Below are positions 37,655-47,462 of a stretch of DNA of 56,982 nucleotides, piece by piece. Both the position numbers and the translations under genes were made by a program. The DNA lies in assembly GCF_900104445.1 (NCBI RefSeq), contig NZ_FNJI01000030.1:1-56982 (forward strand). The letters are read 5' to 3'. How positions within the stretch are numbered: position 1 is the stretch's first letter; each line of letters starts with the position of its first letter. The DNA is from Desulforhopalus singaporensis (lineage in GTDB: Bacteria > Desulfobacterota > Desulfobulbia > Desulfobulbales > Desulfocapsaceae). A model generated the notes under the pieces. That model made no database searches. It was not told where the DNA came from and saw only the letters and a program-made list of their open reading frames with translations.

Positions 37655-38680
37655 TTATTCGATGATGCCCGAGCCCAGCAGTTCACTGCCGTCGTAGACA
37701 ACGGCAAATTGGCCAGGGGTTACGGCCCGCTGTTGCTGGTCAAATACAAAACGTGCCCGGTTGTTGTCAAGCAGGCTCAGTTGAGCCAAAGAGCCGCGGT
37801 GGGAGTAGCGGATTCGCACCTTGTACTTCTTGTTGGCAGAAGGTGCGGACCCGGCCAGCCAGTGCACCTCTTTTACCGTAACCGATGTTTTAAACAGCTC
37901 GTCGTTTTTCCCTACTACGACACTGTTGGTGGCGGTGTCAAGCCGTATGACGTAGAGCGGGCTGTCGCTGGAAATGCCCAGCCCCCTTCGCTGGCCTATG
38001 GTGTAGCAGTGCAGCCCGCGGTGCACGCCGAGTTCTTCCCCGGAACCGGTGACGATGGGGCCGCTGCCGGTCTGGGCAGGATTACGGCTTTCGAGAAAAT
38101 CGGTTATGCGGTTGTTTTCAAGAAAGCAGACGTCCTGGCTCTCTTTTCCCCTGAACCCGTGGAAGCCCTGCTGTTCCACATAGCGATAGATCGATTCCTT
38201 GGTCATCGACCCCAAGGGGAAAAGAATGCTGTTCAATTGTCTCTGGTCAAGCCGTGACAGAAAGTACGATTGGTCCTTTTCGCAATCGTCGCCGGCAAAA
38301 AGTCGGCACCTGTTTTCGTTGCACTCAATGCGGGCGTAGTGACCGGTGGCCATCCGGTCCATGCCGTGATCAAGTATGGTCTCAAGAAAAAGCCCGAATT
38401 TTATTTCCCTGTTGCAGATTACGCATGGGTTGGGGGTGTGTCCCCGGAAGTAGGTGGCGGTAAAGTAGTCAAGAACTTTTTGCGAAAATTGGTGATGCAG
38501 ATCGATGATATGGAGGTTGATGCCCAAGGCTGACGCAAGCTCTTCGACTCCTTTTTTCTGGTCGTCATAAGCGGGTTGCGCCAGCCTCATGAAAAATCCT
38601 TCGACTTCATATTTTTCGCGCAACAGAAGTGCACAGGCGGTGGAATCGACCCCTCCGCTCATAGCAATGCCAACTTTCAT
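37655..38680 (-). CDS. mnmA: tRNA 2-thiouridylase
   Basis: Adds sulfur to U34 of Lys, Glu and Gln tRNAs. It has the PP-loop SGGVDSTACALL, catalytic Cys in NPCVICN and second Cys in SQDVCFL, followed by the C-terminal beta-barrel. 341 residues is slightly short for the family but complete. It heads the mnmA-mtaB-cinA-recA group and diverges from a U32 gene that may also modify U34. Confidence 0.95.
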   Translation of the reverse strand: MKVGIAMSGGVDSTACALLLREKYEVEGFFMRLAQPAYDDQKKGVEELASALGINLHIIDLHHQFSQKVLDYFTATYFRGHTPNPCVICNREIKFGLFLETILDHGMDRMATGHYARIECNENRCRLFAGDDCEKDQSYFLSRLDQRQLNSILFPLGSMTKESIYRYVEQQGFHGFRGKESQDVCFLENNRITDFLESRNPAQTGSGPIVTGSGEELGVHRGLHCYTIGQRRGLGISSDSPLYVIRLDTATNSVVVGKNDELFKTSVTVKEVHWLAGSAPSANKKYKVRIRYSHRGSLAQLSLLDNNRARFVFDQQQRAVTPGQFAVVYDGSELLGSGIIE

Positions 38681-38881
38681 TTTGTTTTGCCTGTATTATC
38701 GAGTAAAAAGTGTGCGGCGTATTACGACTTGAAAATCGTGATTTTCATGCATACATATCGGTATGCGCATATAAGGGACAAGACTGTTTTTCACTACCCT
38801 TGGTCCACTCTTTAAAAAATAAACATAAGACACAGTTGCAAAGATTGTCGGAAAAAAAACAGAAGAATACCTTACCTCACC

Positions 38882-40183
38882 ATGGATAAAAATAAAAGCG
38901 ACATTGCGCCCGGAATAATATCCCGGGGAAAACCTCTGCAGTTACCCGAGCTTCTGGCGCCGGCCGGTAATTATGAGAAACTGGTAACCGCGGTTCACTA
39001 CGGTGCTGACGCTGTCTACCTTGGGGGCAAAAAATACAGCCTTCGTGCCAAGGCGGGCAATTTCAGCCTCGAAGCTATGCGTCAGGGTGTCGTTTTTGCC
39101 CACGAGCATGGGGTGAAGGTGTATGTAACGGTAAATATATTCGCCCACAACCGGGATCTGGCGGATTTGCCTCAGTATCTGGTTCAGCTGGAAAAAACAG
39201 GGGTGGACGGACTTATACTGTCCGACCCGGGAATCCTCGAGACGGTAAAAAAAGTTGTTCCCGCTCTTTCCGTGCATCTGTCTACCCAGGCAAATGTCAC
39301 CAATAAACTGTCAGCAGAGTTCTGGCTTGGCCAGGGGGCTTCGCGGTTGAACCTTGCAAGAGAGTTGAACCTTGAGGAAATTGCAGCGATCAGAAACCAT
39401 GTTGAAGGGGAGCTGGAAATATTCGTCCACGGGGCGCTGTGTATTTCCTATTCTGGCAGGTGCATGTTGTCAAACTACCTGACCGGAAGGGATGCCAACC
39501 AGGGCAGTTGCGCCCATCCATGCCGCTTCAGCTATGCCCTGATGGAGGAGAAGAGGCCAGGGGAGTATTTCCCGGTCGATGAGGACGAACGGGGAACATA
39601 TATATTTAATTCCAAGGACCTCTGTTTGCTTGAAAAACTCCCGCTGCTGGTCGCTTCCGGAGTCGATTCGCTGAAGATAGAAGGGAGGATGAAGTCAATC
39701 TTTTATGTCGGTGGGGTGGTCCGGGTATACCGAAGGGCGCTGGATTATCTCGCAACTCTTCCGGCCACAGCATGGCAAAATCCGGAAAAAATCGTGATGC
39801 CGCAGGAATTCGTTGCCGAAATCCATCGTCTGGGCACCAGGGGAACCAGTGAGAATTTTATCATCGACCGGCCCGGTAGTTCAGAGATGATCTACTCTTC
39901 CTCGCGAATGGGCCAGGCCAGCGAACCGGTAGCGGTGGTCCGGGAAAACAGTGGTCCGAGGCTTCTGGTGGAGATGCGGAATACGGTCTTTCCCGGGGAA
40001 ACGGTTGAATATATGGACCGGGGCATGGCCGATCAGAGGGTGAAAATTCTTTCCATGACAGATGAACAGGACGAGACGGTGGAAAAGGCAAATCCCGGAA
40101 ACAGAGTGTGGCTTGAGCTCGACTCGTCGGTTGAGACGGCTGCGGTTAATGGGATCTTCAGAAGAACAAAGATTGACGCATAA
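38882..40183 (+). CDS. Peptidase U32 family protein, TrhP-like
   Basis: A 433-residue protein with the U32 signature FVHGALCISYSGRC and the downstream Cys motif NQGSCAHPCRFSY. The N-terminus LPELLAPAGNYEKL, GADAVYLGG is typical. In E. coli, TrhP of this family hydroxylates U34 to ho5U with help of prephenate; other members (RlhA) act on rRNA. The presence of mnmA, a U34 enzyme, on the divergent strand supports a tRNA role. Peptidase activity is unlikely. Assignment to TrhP rather than another branch is tentative. Confidence 0.86.
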   Translation: MDKNKSDIAPGIISRGKPLQLPELLAPAGNYEKLVTAVHYGADAVYLGGKKYSLRAKAGNFSLEAMRQGVVFAHEHGVKVYVTVNIFAHNRDLADLPQYLVQLEKTGVDGLILSDPGILETVKKVVPALSVHLSTQANVTNKLSAEFWLGQGASRLNLARELNLEEIAAIRNHVEGELEIFVHGALCISYSGRCMLSNYLTGRDANQGSCAHPCRFSYALMEEKRPGEYFPVDEDERGTYIFNSKDLCLLEKLPLLVASGVDSLKIEGRMKSIFYVGGVVRVYRRALDYLATLPATAWQNPEKIVMPQEFVAEIHRLGTRGTSENFIIDRPGSSEMIYSSSRMGQASEPVAVVRENSGPRLLVEMRNTVFPGETVEYMDRGMADQRVKILSMTDEQDETVEKANPGNRVWLELDSSVETAAVNGIFRRTKIDA

Positions 40184-40203
40184 CAAAGTAGGGGAAGATT
40201 TTC

Positions 40204-40479
40204 TCACCGCAGCAGCAAAAAATTCAGCACCAGCCATATAAGCGCTGCGCCCAGATAAATGCGAAAATTAAAAAGGCTCAAAACCAGGGCTGTTGCAAAT
40301 ACGTTTGTCCTGTGTTCGAAGGTGGCGTTGCCCTGCTTGATCCGCAGCTGGCCGTGAGAAAGTCGCCCCGAAGGAATTTTCCGGTAGTAAAACGAGAAGC
40401 AGCTGGCCAGCAGGGCATTGATCAGGGCTGCGATGGCAAAAGCAACGACAATAAGGGTGTTCCATTTTTCGGCGAGCAT
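40204..40479 (-). CDS. Small membrane protein of unknown function
   Basis: A 91-residue protein with an N-terminal helix (about 8-29), a short polar loop with several Arg/Lys/His, and a C-terminal helix (about 66-89). No family was recognised. It ends 21 bases from the converging U32 gene. A GAGGG ribosome site lies just upstream of ATG 40479, supporting translation. Confidence 0.6.
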   Translation of the reverse strand: MLAEKWNTLIVVAFAIAALINALLASCFSFYYRKIPSGRLSHGQLRIKQGNATFEHRTNVFATALVLSLFNFRIYLGAALIWLVLNFLLLR

Positions 40480-40546
40480 GTCTCCCTCTTATGCCGGCGA
40501 TCCGGGTCGGCTGCCAGGAACCGGCAAACCTTTTGGTAATGTAAAA

Positions 40547-41248
40547 TCAGACAGCCGATTCGAACATTGACATCATCTTGGCCTGCATGGTGTCGGTAAC
40601 TGCCAATCTGTCATGGTCAGACTGGAGTCTTGAAGCAAGCAGTCTGCCGGCATTTACCGCAGCCGCCATGACGTCCGGCTGTTTTTTTACGTCCGGAATC
40701 ATATCCTCGGTAATTTTCACTCCCGGTCCGTGAAGCATGTTTGGTATGCCCACCTGACAGGATTCGCCATAGCCGCAGCTGTAGCATGAAGCGGCTCCCT
40801 GGCCATGGACTTTGGCTACTGTCTCTATAAAATTATAGAGAAGAAAGGTTTCCAGGCAGTCGGCCGGAATCCTTCCGCTTGTACCTCCCGCGCCAACCGT
40901 TACAGCGAGCTTGCCCCAGAGATGGTTGCCCGCCTGATGGCGGAACTGGAACCATCGTTCGAAAAAAGCATGGGAGGCGGCGTTTATCGTCGAATAATAG
41001 TTTGGCGCACCGACCACATAAGCGTCCGCCTTGACTATTTTCTCCCTGATGGGCGTGAAATCATCTTCGACTTTGCATACGTTGTCTTTTACGCATCCCA
41101 GGCAGGCAATGCAGCCGGAGATCGATTTGTTGCGAAGAGAGATCAGCTCGTACTCCATCCCGGTGTTTTCAAGAACCGTCTCAACCAGCCTGTAAACAGC
41201 GGATTGCTCTTTTGGACGCGGGCTGCCTGATATGCCTAATATCTTCAT
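40547..41248 (-). CDS. Iron-sulfur flavoprotein
   Basis: A 233-residue flavodoxin-fold protein opening with ILGISGSPRPKEQS. It carries the compact cluster motif C46-x2-C49-x2-C52-x5-C58, which in iron-sulfur flavoproteins (Isf) holds a [4Fe-4S] next to FMN. A second Cys group, C-x2-C-x5-C in SCYSCGYGESC, could bind another cluster. Isf proteins of methanogens reduce O2 and peroxide, so a role in oxygen defence is possible here; the natural partners are unknown. Located alone between small genes on the minus strand. Confidence 0.82.
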   Translation of the reverse strand: MKILGISGSPRPKEQSAVYRLVETVLENTGMEYELISLRNKSISGCIACLGCVKDNVCKVEDDFTPIREKIVKADAYVVGAPNYYSTINAASHAFFERWFQFRHQAGNHLWGKLAVTVGAGGTSGRIPADCLETFLLYNFIETVAKVHGQGAASCYSCGYGESCQVGIPNMLHGPGVKITEDMIPDVKKQPDVMAAAVNAGRLLASRLQSDHDRLAVTDTMQAKMMSMFESAV

Positions 41249-41436
41249 TTTCTCTCCTTGTAGTCGGTACGCAACAAAACAATTTGTTGTTAAATCTTAC
41301 GGTAAGCGCCGGTAAAATTCAAAAGAAACTTTGCAGGGGCGGTGCTGTGCATACCGGTTTTCTGCACCCGGGACATGGCCAACCACTGGTTGCAGGTAAA
41401 TGGGTATAAAAGCTGGTCTTCAAGTAAAAAAAACAG

Positions 41437-42909
41437 TTACCCGGCGAGGGTCTGCATCATTTTTTTCGGGGGGAGTTTCTTTATTATCTGACGCAATCCG
41501 TCGTAAAATTGTTTCGATTCGTAGTCGACGATGATATCGGCGACGGTCAGCGGCCTGGAAAGGGTGAGCCCCGACAGTGAACGGCACCTGCTGAGTGCGA
41601 CATAGGTCTGACCGGTTTCAAACGATCCGGCTCCAAGGTCAAGGTGCACGTTCTCTATGGTTTTTCCCTGGCTTTTATGGATGGTTGACGCCCAGGCCGG
41701 AACCAGTGGGAATTGCTGGTACGACCCTGTGCGGGTTCTGTCTATCCGGTTGCTTTTTTTGTTATAGAAATAGTGGTAATCGGTCCACTTGACTCTGCCG
41801 ACATCGACGATCTTCCCGGTCTCGGCAAGCTCGATGAAGATCTTGTCGTTGAGAAGCCTTCTGACAACGCCGATAGAGCCGTTGATCCACCTTTTGTTGA
41901 CATCGTTGCGGGTAAACATTATCTGGGCGCCGACCTTCACTGTCAGGTCCGTCGGCGCCGGCAGCCTGTCTCCGGAAAATTGTCCGCTCAACAGGCCGCG
42001 GTAGGATCTCGCTGTACCGGAAAGCCTTGTCATCTCCTCACTGTTGCGAAAATCAACCTCCCTGTTGCGGGGAGAAAGCCAGACGGTTCCGGGGCCAACT
42101 CTGTCGGTAATGGTGCAGCGGCTGTTGAGATGAGCCACGCTGTTTTTCAGATCTACACCTTCCCGCAGCCTGGTCAGGATATCGACAAACTCCTGGTCCG
42201 ACTGACGGTAGGTCCTGGTGAGTTCCACACCATAATAGGTGGCCTGCTGCAAACATCTGGCGTTATAGAATTTGGGGCTTCCGTAAATCTTTTTATAGAG
42301 GGGGACAATATCTTTTGTGACGACCGGCGGGAGCTGGAACATATCGCCGACCATGATCACCGGAAGACCTCCGAATGGGGCGTTGACTCCACGGTTAACC
42401 CGCAAAAAAGCACTTATGCCGTCCAGCAGGTTGGCTGTGACCATCGATACTTCATCGATGATGAGAAGTTTGGCTTCCCTGAACTCTCTTTTCTGGGGCG
42501 CCTTTTTTATATGGGATTTCACTATCCATCCGGTGGGAAGCTGAAAGAGGGAGTGGAGGGTTTTGCCACCTGCTGTTATCGCGGCGTTGGCTGTTGGAGC
42601 CCCAAGCAGCACCGACCCTGCAAATTCCTTCATTGCCCATCTGACAAAGGTACTCTTTCCGGTGCCGGCCCCGCCGGTGATAAAAACGAGAGGAAACTGA
42701 TTGTCAACCAGTTTCTTCACCAGGCGGTACTCTTTCAGGACATCGATTGCCGCCAGATCGAATTCGGACCGGTTATCGGGTTTGAGGCGGGCGACAAGGT
42801 CTCTGCTGTACGTGAATTCACGGCGTTCTTCCCTGACAGAGGAGCCGCTCATCTTATTGAAAACAAAGCCGGCCGCAGTCGCCACCGCTATGAGGGTGAA
42901 AGGGTCCAT
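41437..42909 (-). CDS. Pif1-like SF1 helicase with hydrophobic N-terminus
   Basis: A 490-residue superfamily 1B ATPase. It has Walker A GGAGTGKST (79-87), motif II LLIIDEVSM, motif III GDMFQLPP, and late motifs STIHKSQGKT and YVALSRCRS. This is the set of Pif1/RecD-like 5'-3' helicases, which unwind G-quadruplexes and stalled forks. Unusually, the first 20 residues (PFTLIAVATAAGFVF) form a hydrophobic stretch that could tether it to the membrane. ATG 42909 is preferred over TTG 42927. It follows ychF on the same strand. Confidence 0.85.
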   Translation of the reverse strand: MDPFTLIAVATAAGFVFNKMSGSSVREERREFTYSRDLVARLKPDNRSEFDLAAIDVLKEYRLVKKLVDNQFPLVFITGGAGTGKSTFVRWAMKEFAGSVLLGAPTANAAITAGGKTLHSLFQLPTGWIVKSHIKKAPQKREFREAKLLIIDEVSMVTANLLDGISAFLRVNRGVNAPFGGLPVIMVGDMFQLPPVVTKDIVPLYKKIYGSPKFYNARCLQQATYYGVELTRTYRQSDQEFVDILTRLREGVDLKNSVAHLNSRCTITDRVGPGTVWLSPRNREVDFRNSEEMTRLSGTARSYRGLLSGQFSGDRLPAPTDLTVKVGAQIMFTRNDVNKRWINGSIGVVRRLLNDKIFIELAETGKIVDVGRVKWTDYHYFYNKKSNRIDRTRTGSYQQFPLVPAWASTIHKSQGKTIENVHLDLGAGSFETGQTYVALSRCRSLSGLTLSRPLTVADIIVDYESKQFYDGLRQIIKKLPPKKMMQTLAG

Positions 42910-43008
42910 AAGGTTTCCCGGAATCAAGTGGAACTTATTGCAAGAAACCTTATATTTTCCTATTCAGGACTGGATGTCAAGCGAGGATGTGGATTTTGTT
43001 CTGCCACC

Positions 43009-44106
43009 TCAGGCGCTGGTCAAGAAGTGGGTGACTTCTCCGTCACCAAGCACATAGTTTTTCCCTTCGGTGCGCAGTTTTCCCTGTTGTCTCGCCCCAT
43101 TCCACGATCCGGCCGAAATCAGGTCATCGAAGGGAACCACCTCGGCACGGATGAAATGCTTTTCAAAATCGGTATGGATGACTGCCGCGGCCTGGGGGGC
43201 CAGGGTTCCGCGTCGAATGGTCCACGCTCGGGTCTCTATTTTCCCGGTCGTGAGGAAAGAGATCAGGTCAAGAAGGCTGTAGGCGGCATTGATCAGTCTT
43301 TTAAACCCTGATTGCTCGATGCCCAGCTCCTGGAGGAATATCGCCGATTCGTCCTCGTCAAGCTCGGCCAGCTCGGCTTCAACCCTGGCTGAGACGCAGA
43401 CCAGCTGATCCCCCTGGCTCAGGGCGTAACTCCTGAGACTGCTGACGTAACTGTTGTCATCGCCGTCCGGTAGGTCGGCCTCGTCGACGTTTGCGACATA
43501 GATGACTTTTTTGTCGGTAAGAAACTGGCAGTCACGCCTGAGCAGTGTTTTCTCTTCCGGGGTTAGCTTGCAGTGCCGGGCGGGTTGTTCCTGTTCCAGG
43601 CTCTGCTGCAGCTTCTGCAGACCGCTTAATCTGACCTTGGCCTGTTTGTCGCCGCTTTTGGCTTTTCGGCCTTCGGTTTCAAGTTTTTTCTCCACCAGCT
43701 CCAGGTCGGCGAGGATAAGTTCCAGGTTGATTGTCCGGGCATCGGATACGGGGTCCAGTCCACCGTGAACGTGGGTAATGTTGTCGTCGGCAAAGCACCT
43801 TACCACGTGCGCTATGGCGTCCACCGACCGGATATGGCTGAGAAACAGGTTACCAAGACCTTCTCCGCGGGAAGCTCCCGCAACCAGACCGGCTATATCG
43901 ACGAATTCAATGGTGGTGGGAATGATTTTCTTCGACCCGCTGATATCGGCAAGAGCCCCGAGCCTGTCGTCGGGCACCGCGACGATGCCGACATTGGGTT
44001 CTATTGTGCAGAAGGGGTAGTTGGCGGCTTCGGCGCCCCCCTTGGTCAAGGCGTTAAAAAGGGTGGATTTGCCGACATTTGGCAACCCGACTATACCGAT
44101 TTTCAT
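43009..44106 (-). CDS. ychF: Ribosome-associated ATPase YchF
   Basis: Obg-family P-loop protein that prefers ATP and associates with ribosomes; it also modulates oxidative-stress responses in E. coli. Motifs: GLPNVGKSTLFNAL, then DIAGLVAGASRGEGLGN, the altered NVDE in place of NKxD, and a C-terminal TGS domain. ATG 44106 gives 365 residues, the family length. The upstream start at 44145 would add an unrelated extension. Confidence 0.95.
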   Translation of the reverse strand: MKIGIVGLPNVGKSTLFNALTKGGAEAANYPFCTIEPNVGIVAVPDDRLGALADISGSKKIIPTTIEFVDIAGLVAGASRGEGLGNLFLSHIRSVDAIAHVVRCFADDNITHVHGGLDPVSDARTINLELILADLELVEKKLETEGRKAKSGDKQAKVRLSGLQKLQQSLEQEQPARHCKLTPEEKTLLRRDCQFLTDKKVIYVANVDEADLPDGDDNSYVSSLRSYALSQGDQLVCVSARVEAELAELDEDESAIFLQELGIEQSGFKRLINAAYSLLDLISFLTTGKIETRAWTIRRGTLAPQAAAVIHTDFEKHFIRAEVVPFDDLISAGSWNGARQQGKLRTEGKNYVLGDGEVTHFLTSA

Positions 44107-44162
44107 TGGCTGGCTCCTGCTAACATTGTGTATCGTCGCGAACACGCACTACATATGAAATT

Positions 44163-44192
44163 GGCGTAAAAGACAAAACAGTCTTTTACGCC
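44163..44192. terminator. Hairpin upstream of ychF
   Basis: GGCGTAAAAGAC (44163-44174) pairs perfectly with GTCTTTTACGCC (44181-44192), 12 bp with a 6-base loop. It lies between the AsmA-like gene and ychF. It is either part of a terminator or an element in the ychF leader. Confidence 0.45.
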
Positions 44193-44329
44193 GGTACTGG
44201 TTTATACAAAATAAAAGGTTCGACAATATACGTGATTGAAAATAAATATCAAGCAATTGTTGACATATAGTCTCAATTTCCAGCAGATGCAGAATTGTCA
44301 GCCGGTTGGCGCAGTTCATCTAGCAGTTA

Positions 44330-44375
44330 CCGGTTTTTGCGCCGATCGGTAAAAAAATATCGGCGCAAAAACCGG
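44330..44375 (-). terminator. Hairpin downstream of the AsmA-like gene
   Basis: A 17-bp perfect stem (44330-44346 with 44359-44375) with GC-rich ends, a 12-base loop, and A and T tracts inside the arms. It lies 15 bases after the stop of the large minus-strand gene and probably ends its transcript. Confidence 0.72.
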
Positions 44376-44390
44376 GTAAGCGACTCACTG

Positions 44391-47300
44391 TTACTCGAAA
44401 AGTTTTTGTAAAATTGAGCCGGCCTGGTCTGATATCCGCTTTTTGCCAGCCTGTAAAATCAAATCCTTGAGAGCTGTGTCGATAAAGTTTTTGTTGATGG
44501 AAGGTTTGGTGACCGTGCCGCTGATCGGGACGGTGATAAAAGATCCTTCGAGATACTTATACAGGTCACCCCCCACCATCTTTCTGGTAACAGGAATAAG
44601 AGCCTGGTAATCCAGGCTCTTGTCAAATCCGACCGAGCCGGAAAGACGGATTGTATGTTCATCCAGCTTAATCTCAAGCGGCGAGCAGTGGATTCGCTGC
44701 TCTTTCCCCTTAAACTCGATCGCCTGTTCGCCAAGAGTGATCTGTTGTTCTCTGGCCTTCATCGCATCCAGCAGAGGCAGTAAAATGCCTCCGGCCTGCA
44801 GCTTGGTGTCGTGGAAGAAAAGGTTTCCCTTAAAATCGGCATCTTTTCCCGCGGGATGGTCCAAGGGCCAGTGGAAATAGGAAAGATTCAGATCAACGGT
44901 GCCGCTGGAGATCGCCGCCCCCTTAAACAGCGGGTGAATTTTTGCCAGCAGATCGTTGGACATTGCCGCGGTCAGGCCGGCACCGGAAACTATCTGGCTG
45001 TTTTCCGGAAAACTGAGCAGTGGCGGACTGTGGGTGAAGTCTATCGATGGGGTGAGGGTGAGCCTGCCGCGGTTGAGATCGCCCTGGATATCGAATGTTG
45101 CAAGAGAATTTTTCAACTGTACAGGAGCCGTGAGCTGTTTTATGCTGACTCCGTAGCCGTCAGCCGATTCCACTCCAAAAGAGGTTGCGATTTCAGTGTT
45201 GGCGATCGCATCGTTCCACTTGCCGTTTGGCGAACTGGTTCGTACGACAAACGGCTCGGTGGATATGTCCTTTATGGTAAGGTCGATATTGTATAAATTT
45301 TGCATCAACCGGCTTATCTGGTTCCAGTCAAGCGACAGGATACCTTCACCCCCCACCGCTTGAGCGCCTTTGCCTTCTTTGAAGGTGCCGCTGCCGCTTA
45401 CGGTTGCGGGGAGTGAGGATATTTCAAAGCTGTTGACGGTGAGGTTACCGCTGTCGCCGGCCTGGTCCAGGTCAAGCTTGAGGCTCAGTCGCTGATCGAC
45501 CGGTTGACCGTCAGCCGTTGCGAGCTTGATCCCGTCTATGAGTCCAGCGCCGACAACTTTTTGATTTCCCATCTCAGCAACGCTCAGTTTCACACCAATC
45601 GCTTTATCACCGACCAATTTCATGTTTTCCGGCAATTTGTTAAAGGTGTGCAGTAGTTTGGTCAGATGAAATGGCGACAGGCCGGCTTGGAGCTGCAAAC
45701 CGGTGATACTGTCTATTTTCTGTTCGGAGCCACTTTCGATACGGTCGGCCGTGACAGTTGTCTTCCCAAGCCAGCTGGTCATATCAAGTGCAAGGTTGTC
45801 TGCACTCCTGAACCTCATGGAGTGGTCCAACCGGATATCTGCCTTGACGGAAGCACCAAATTCTTCAGCGGGTATCAGAATGGTGTCGCCCCGCTTTAAA
45901 GTGAAGTCAGCGATGGCGAGATCTCCGGTTATGGTTCGAAGCTCCTTTTCCTTTGCAGTGAGCTTCATTGCTACGTTTACGCTGCCGTAACCACTGTATC
46001 CGCCGAGATCTATGAACCTGGCGATCCGGGTCAGGCCTTTACCGATATCGCCTGCCAGCTGCAGTTCCATCCCATCGTTATTGCCGTGACCTTTACCCTG
46101 CAGGAAAGGGGAGTCTATACTGAATAGGTCCAACCCTATTCCGGTCTGATCCTTTATGCCCTTGGCAACAACGGTTATCGGCTCGTTCCAGGAAACGGCC
46201 CTGTTGTCGGCAACGCCTTTGAGATGCTGGAGGGTTGTTTTGAGATCGAACATGGTTGCCGGTCCTGAACTCGTCACATGGGCGGTAGTGTCGATTTTGC
46301 CGGTGTCGATTATTACCCCCGGTCTGAGTTTCAGGGTGGCCGGGAATTGCCGGAAAATCTGGGCCAGATCGAGGGAGAGAGCGGCTTCGATCTGGGAGTC
46401 GGTCGCCGTACCGAATGATCCCTTGATTACAGCTTGCCCAAGCGAGGATTTCAGTAAAACGCGGTTAAGACCATAGCTGGCACCTTTTTTTTCCGCGTCG
46501 ACATCAAGGGTTATGGTGCCCAGAGAGGGAGTGTCAGGGGCGATAGCTCCACCGTGGAAATTGAGCTGGTCAACGGAAAAATTACCCTTGACCTGGGCTA
46601 TGTCTATGTCTTGACCCGTCAGGATAAAATCGGCGTTAAGAAGCCCGCTCCCCTGGGGAAAAGAGTTTATCTGCGACACCAGGTCAAGTATTTTTGCAAT
46701 CTGAAAATTATCTATGACAACGGAAGCCATGGAATGGGAAGCGTCCGCTGCAGCGGCGGTTGAACCGGGAAATAATATTTGTCCGTCGCCCCTGAAGCTC
46801 CCGCTGTTGTCACCATCATAGCAGTCAGCTGAAAAACTGAGAAAGTTTTGCGGACCGGAAACAGTTGACGTGAGGTTGAGCCGTTGCAGGAGGGGGGTCT
46901 TATTCCCTTTATCCGATACCATTACTGCCGCGCCGTCTTTCACCACAATGGTGGCGGTAATAGCGGGCAGACTAAATTGGGTTTTCCCGCTTTTAGCTGA
47001 AGCTTGCCGGGGCTGGACCGGGTCTGGCGGGGTAGTCGTGCCCTGCTCCCCGGTTTTGTCGCCACCAGCCTGTGTGGTCGCGTTTTTTTCAGGTCCTGCG
47101 GTCCGGCTTGCAGTTACCACCGGAGAATCGATTGTTATCTCTCCAAGGTCCTGATGATCACTGAGAAACCCAAGGAGTCCCTTTGACGTCTGGATATCGG
47201 CTGCGGTGACAGCCAGTTTCGCCGCCTGGTCTTCATAGACAAATCCTTCTATGTGTACCGGCATCGTCCATCCGAGGGAGAGTCTGTCAAATTTTATCAG

Positions 47301-47462
47301 GCCGGGTAATCTGTCGCTAAGAGATTGTTGAACCGTTTTGACCCCCCATGGAGAGGAGATGATGCTGGGCAGGAAAAACACCAGACATGCAGCCAACAGC
47401 AGCACACCGGTAACCACTAACAACAGGAATTTTCTCTTACCGGACGAGGTATTTTTTTTCAT
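44391..47462 (-). CDS. Large AsmA-like membrane-anchored envelope protein
   Basis: 1023 residues with a single N-terminal anchor (about 11-31) and a long periplasmic part of repeating beta-strand segments. Examples are recurring VKLSVAEMGN-, VSGSGTFKEG- and IRLSGSVGFD-like units, with an AsmA-type C-terminus. AsmA, TamB and YhdP proteins form bridges carrying phospholipid between membranes. Length and layout match, and a role in outer-membrane lipid homeostasis is the likely one, inferred from fold-type resemblance only. A low-complexity, Thr/Gln/Pro-rich stretch lies near 125-165. It is monocistronic. Confidence 0.75.
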   Translation of the reverse strand: MKKNTSSGKRKFLLLVVTGVLLLAACLVFFLPSIISSPWGVKTVQQSLSDRLPGLIKFDRLSLGWTMPVHIEGFVYEDQAAKLAVTAADIQTSKGLLGFLSDHQDLGEITIDSPVVTASRTAGPEKNATTQAGGDKTGEQGTTTPPDPVQPRQASAKSGKTQFSLPAITATIVVKDGAAVMVSDKGNKTPLLQRLNLTSTVSGPQNFLSFSADCYDGDNSGSFRGDGQILFPGSTAAAADASHSMASVVIDNFQIAKILDLVSQINSFPQGSGLLNADFILTGQDIDIAQVKGNFSVDQLNFHGGAIAPDTPSLGTITLDVDAEKKGASYGLNRVLLKSSLGQAVIKGSFGTATDSQIEAALSLDLAQIFRQFPATLKLRPGVIIDTGKIDTTAHVTSSGPATMFDLKTTLQHLKGVADNRAVSWNEPITVVAKGIKDQTGIGLDLFSIDSPFLQGKGHGNNDGMELQLAGDIGKGLTRIARFIDLGGYSGYGSVNVAMKLTAKEKELRTITGDLAIADFTLKRGDTILIPAEEFGASVKADIRLDHSMRFRSADNLALDMTSWLGKTTVTADRIESGSEQKIDSITGLQLQAGLSPFHLTKLLHTFNKLPENMKLVGDKAIGVKLSVAEMGNQKVVGAGLIDGIKLATADGQPVDQRLSLKLDLDQAGDSGNLTVNSFEISSLPATVSGSGTFKEGKGAQAVGGEGILSLDWNQISRLMQNLYNIDLTIKDISTEPFVVRTSSPNGKWNDAIANTEIATSFGVESADGYGVSIKQLTAPVQLKNSLATFDIQGDLNRGRLTLTPSIDFTHSPPLLSFPENSQIVSGAGLTAAMSNDLLAKIHPLFKGAAISSGTVDLNLSYFHWPLDHPAGKDADFKGNLFFHDTKLQAGGILLPLLDAMKAREQQITLGEQAIEFKGKEQRIHCSPLEIKLDEHTIRLSGSVGFDKSLDYQALIPVTRKMVGGDLYKYLEGSFITVPISGTVTKPSINKNFIDTALKDLILQAGKKRISDQAGSILQKLFE

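Noticed and set aside
41713-43311. Long plus-strand ORF (532 codons) across the helicase and ychF
   Set aside because: Antisense to two well-supported genes; composition is that of a reverse-frame artefact.
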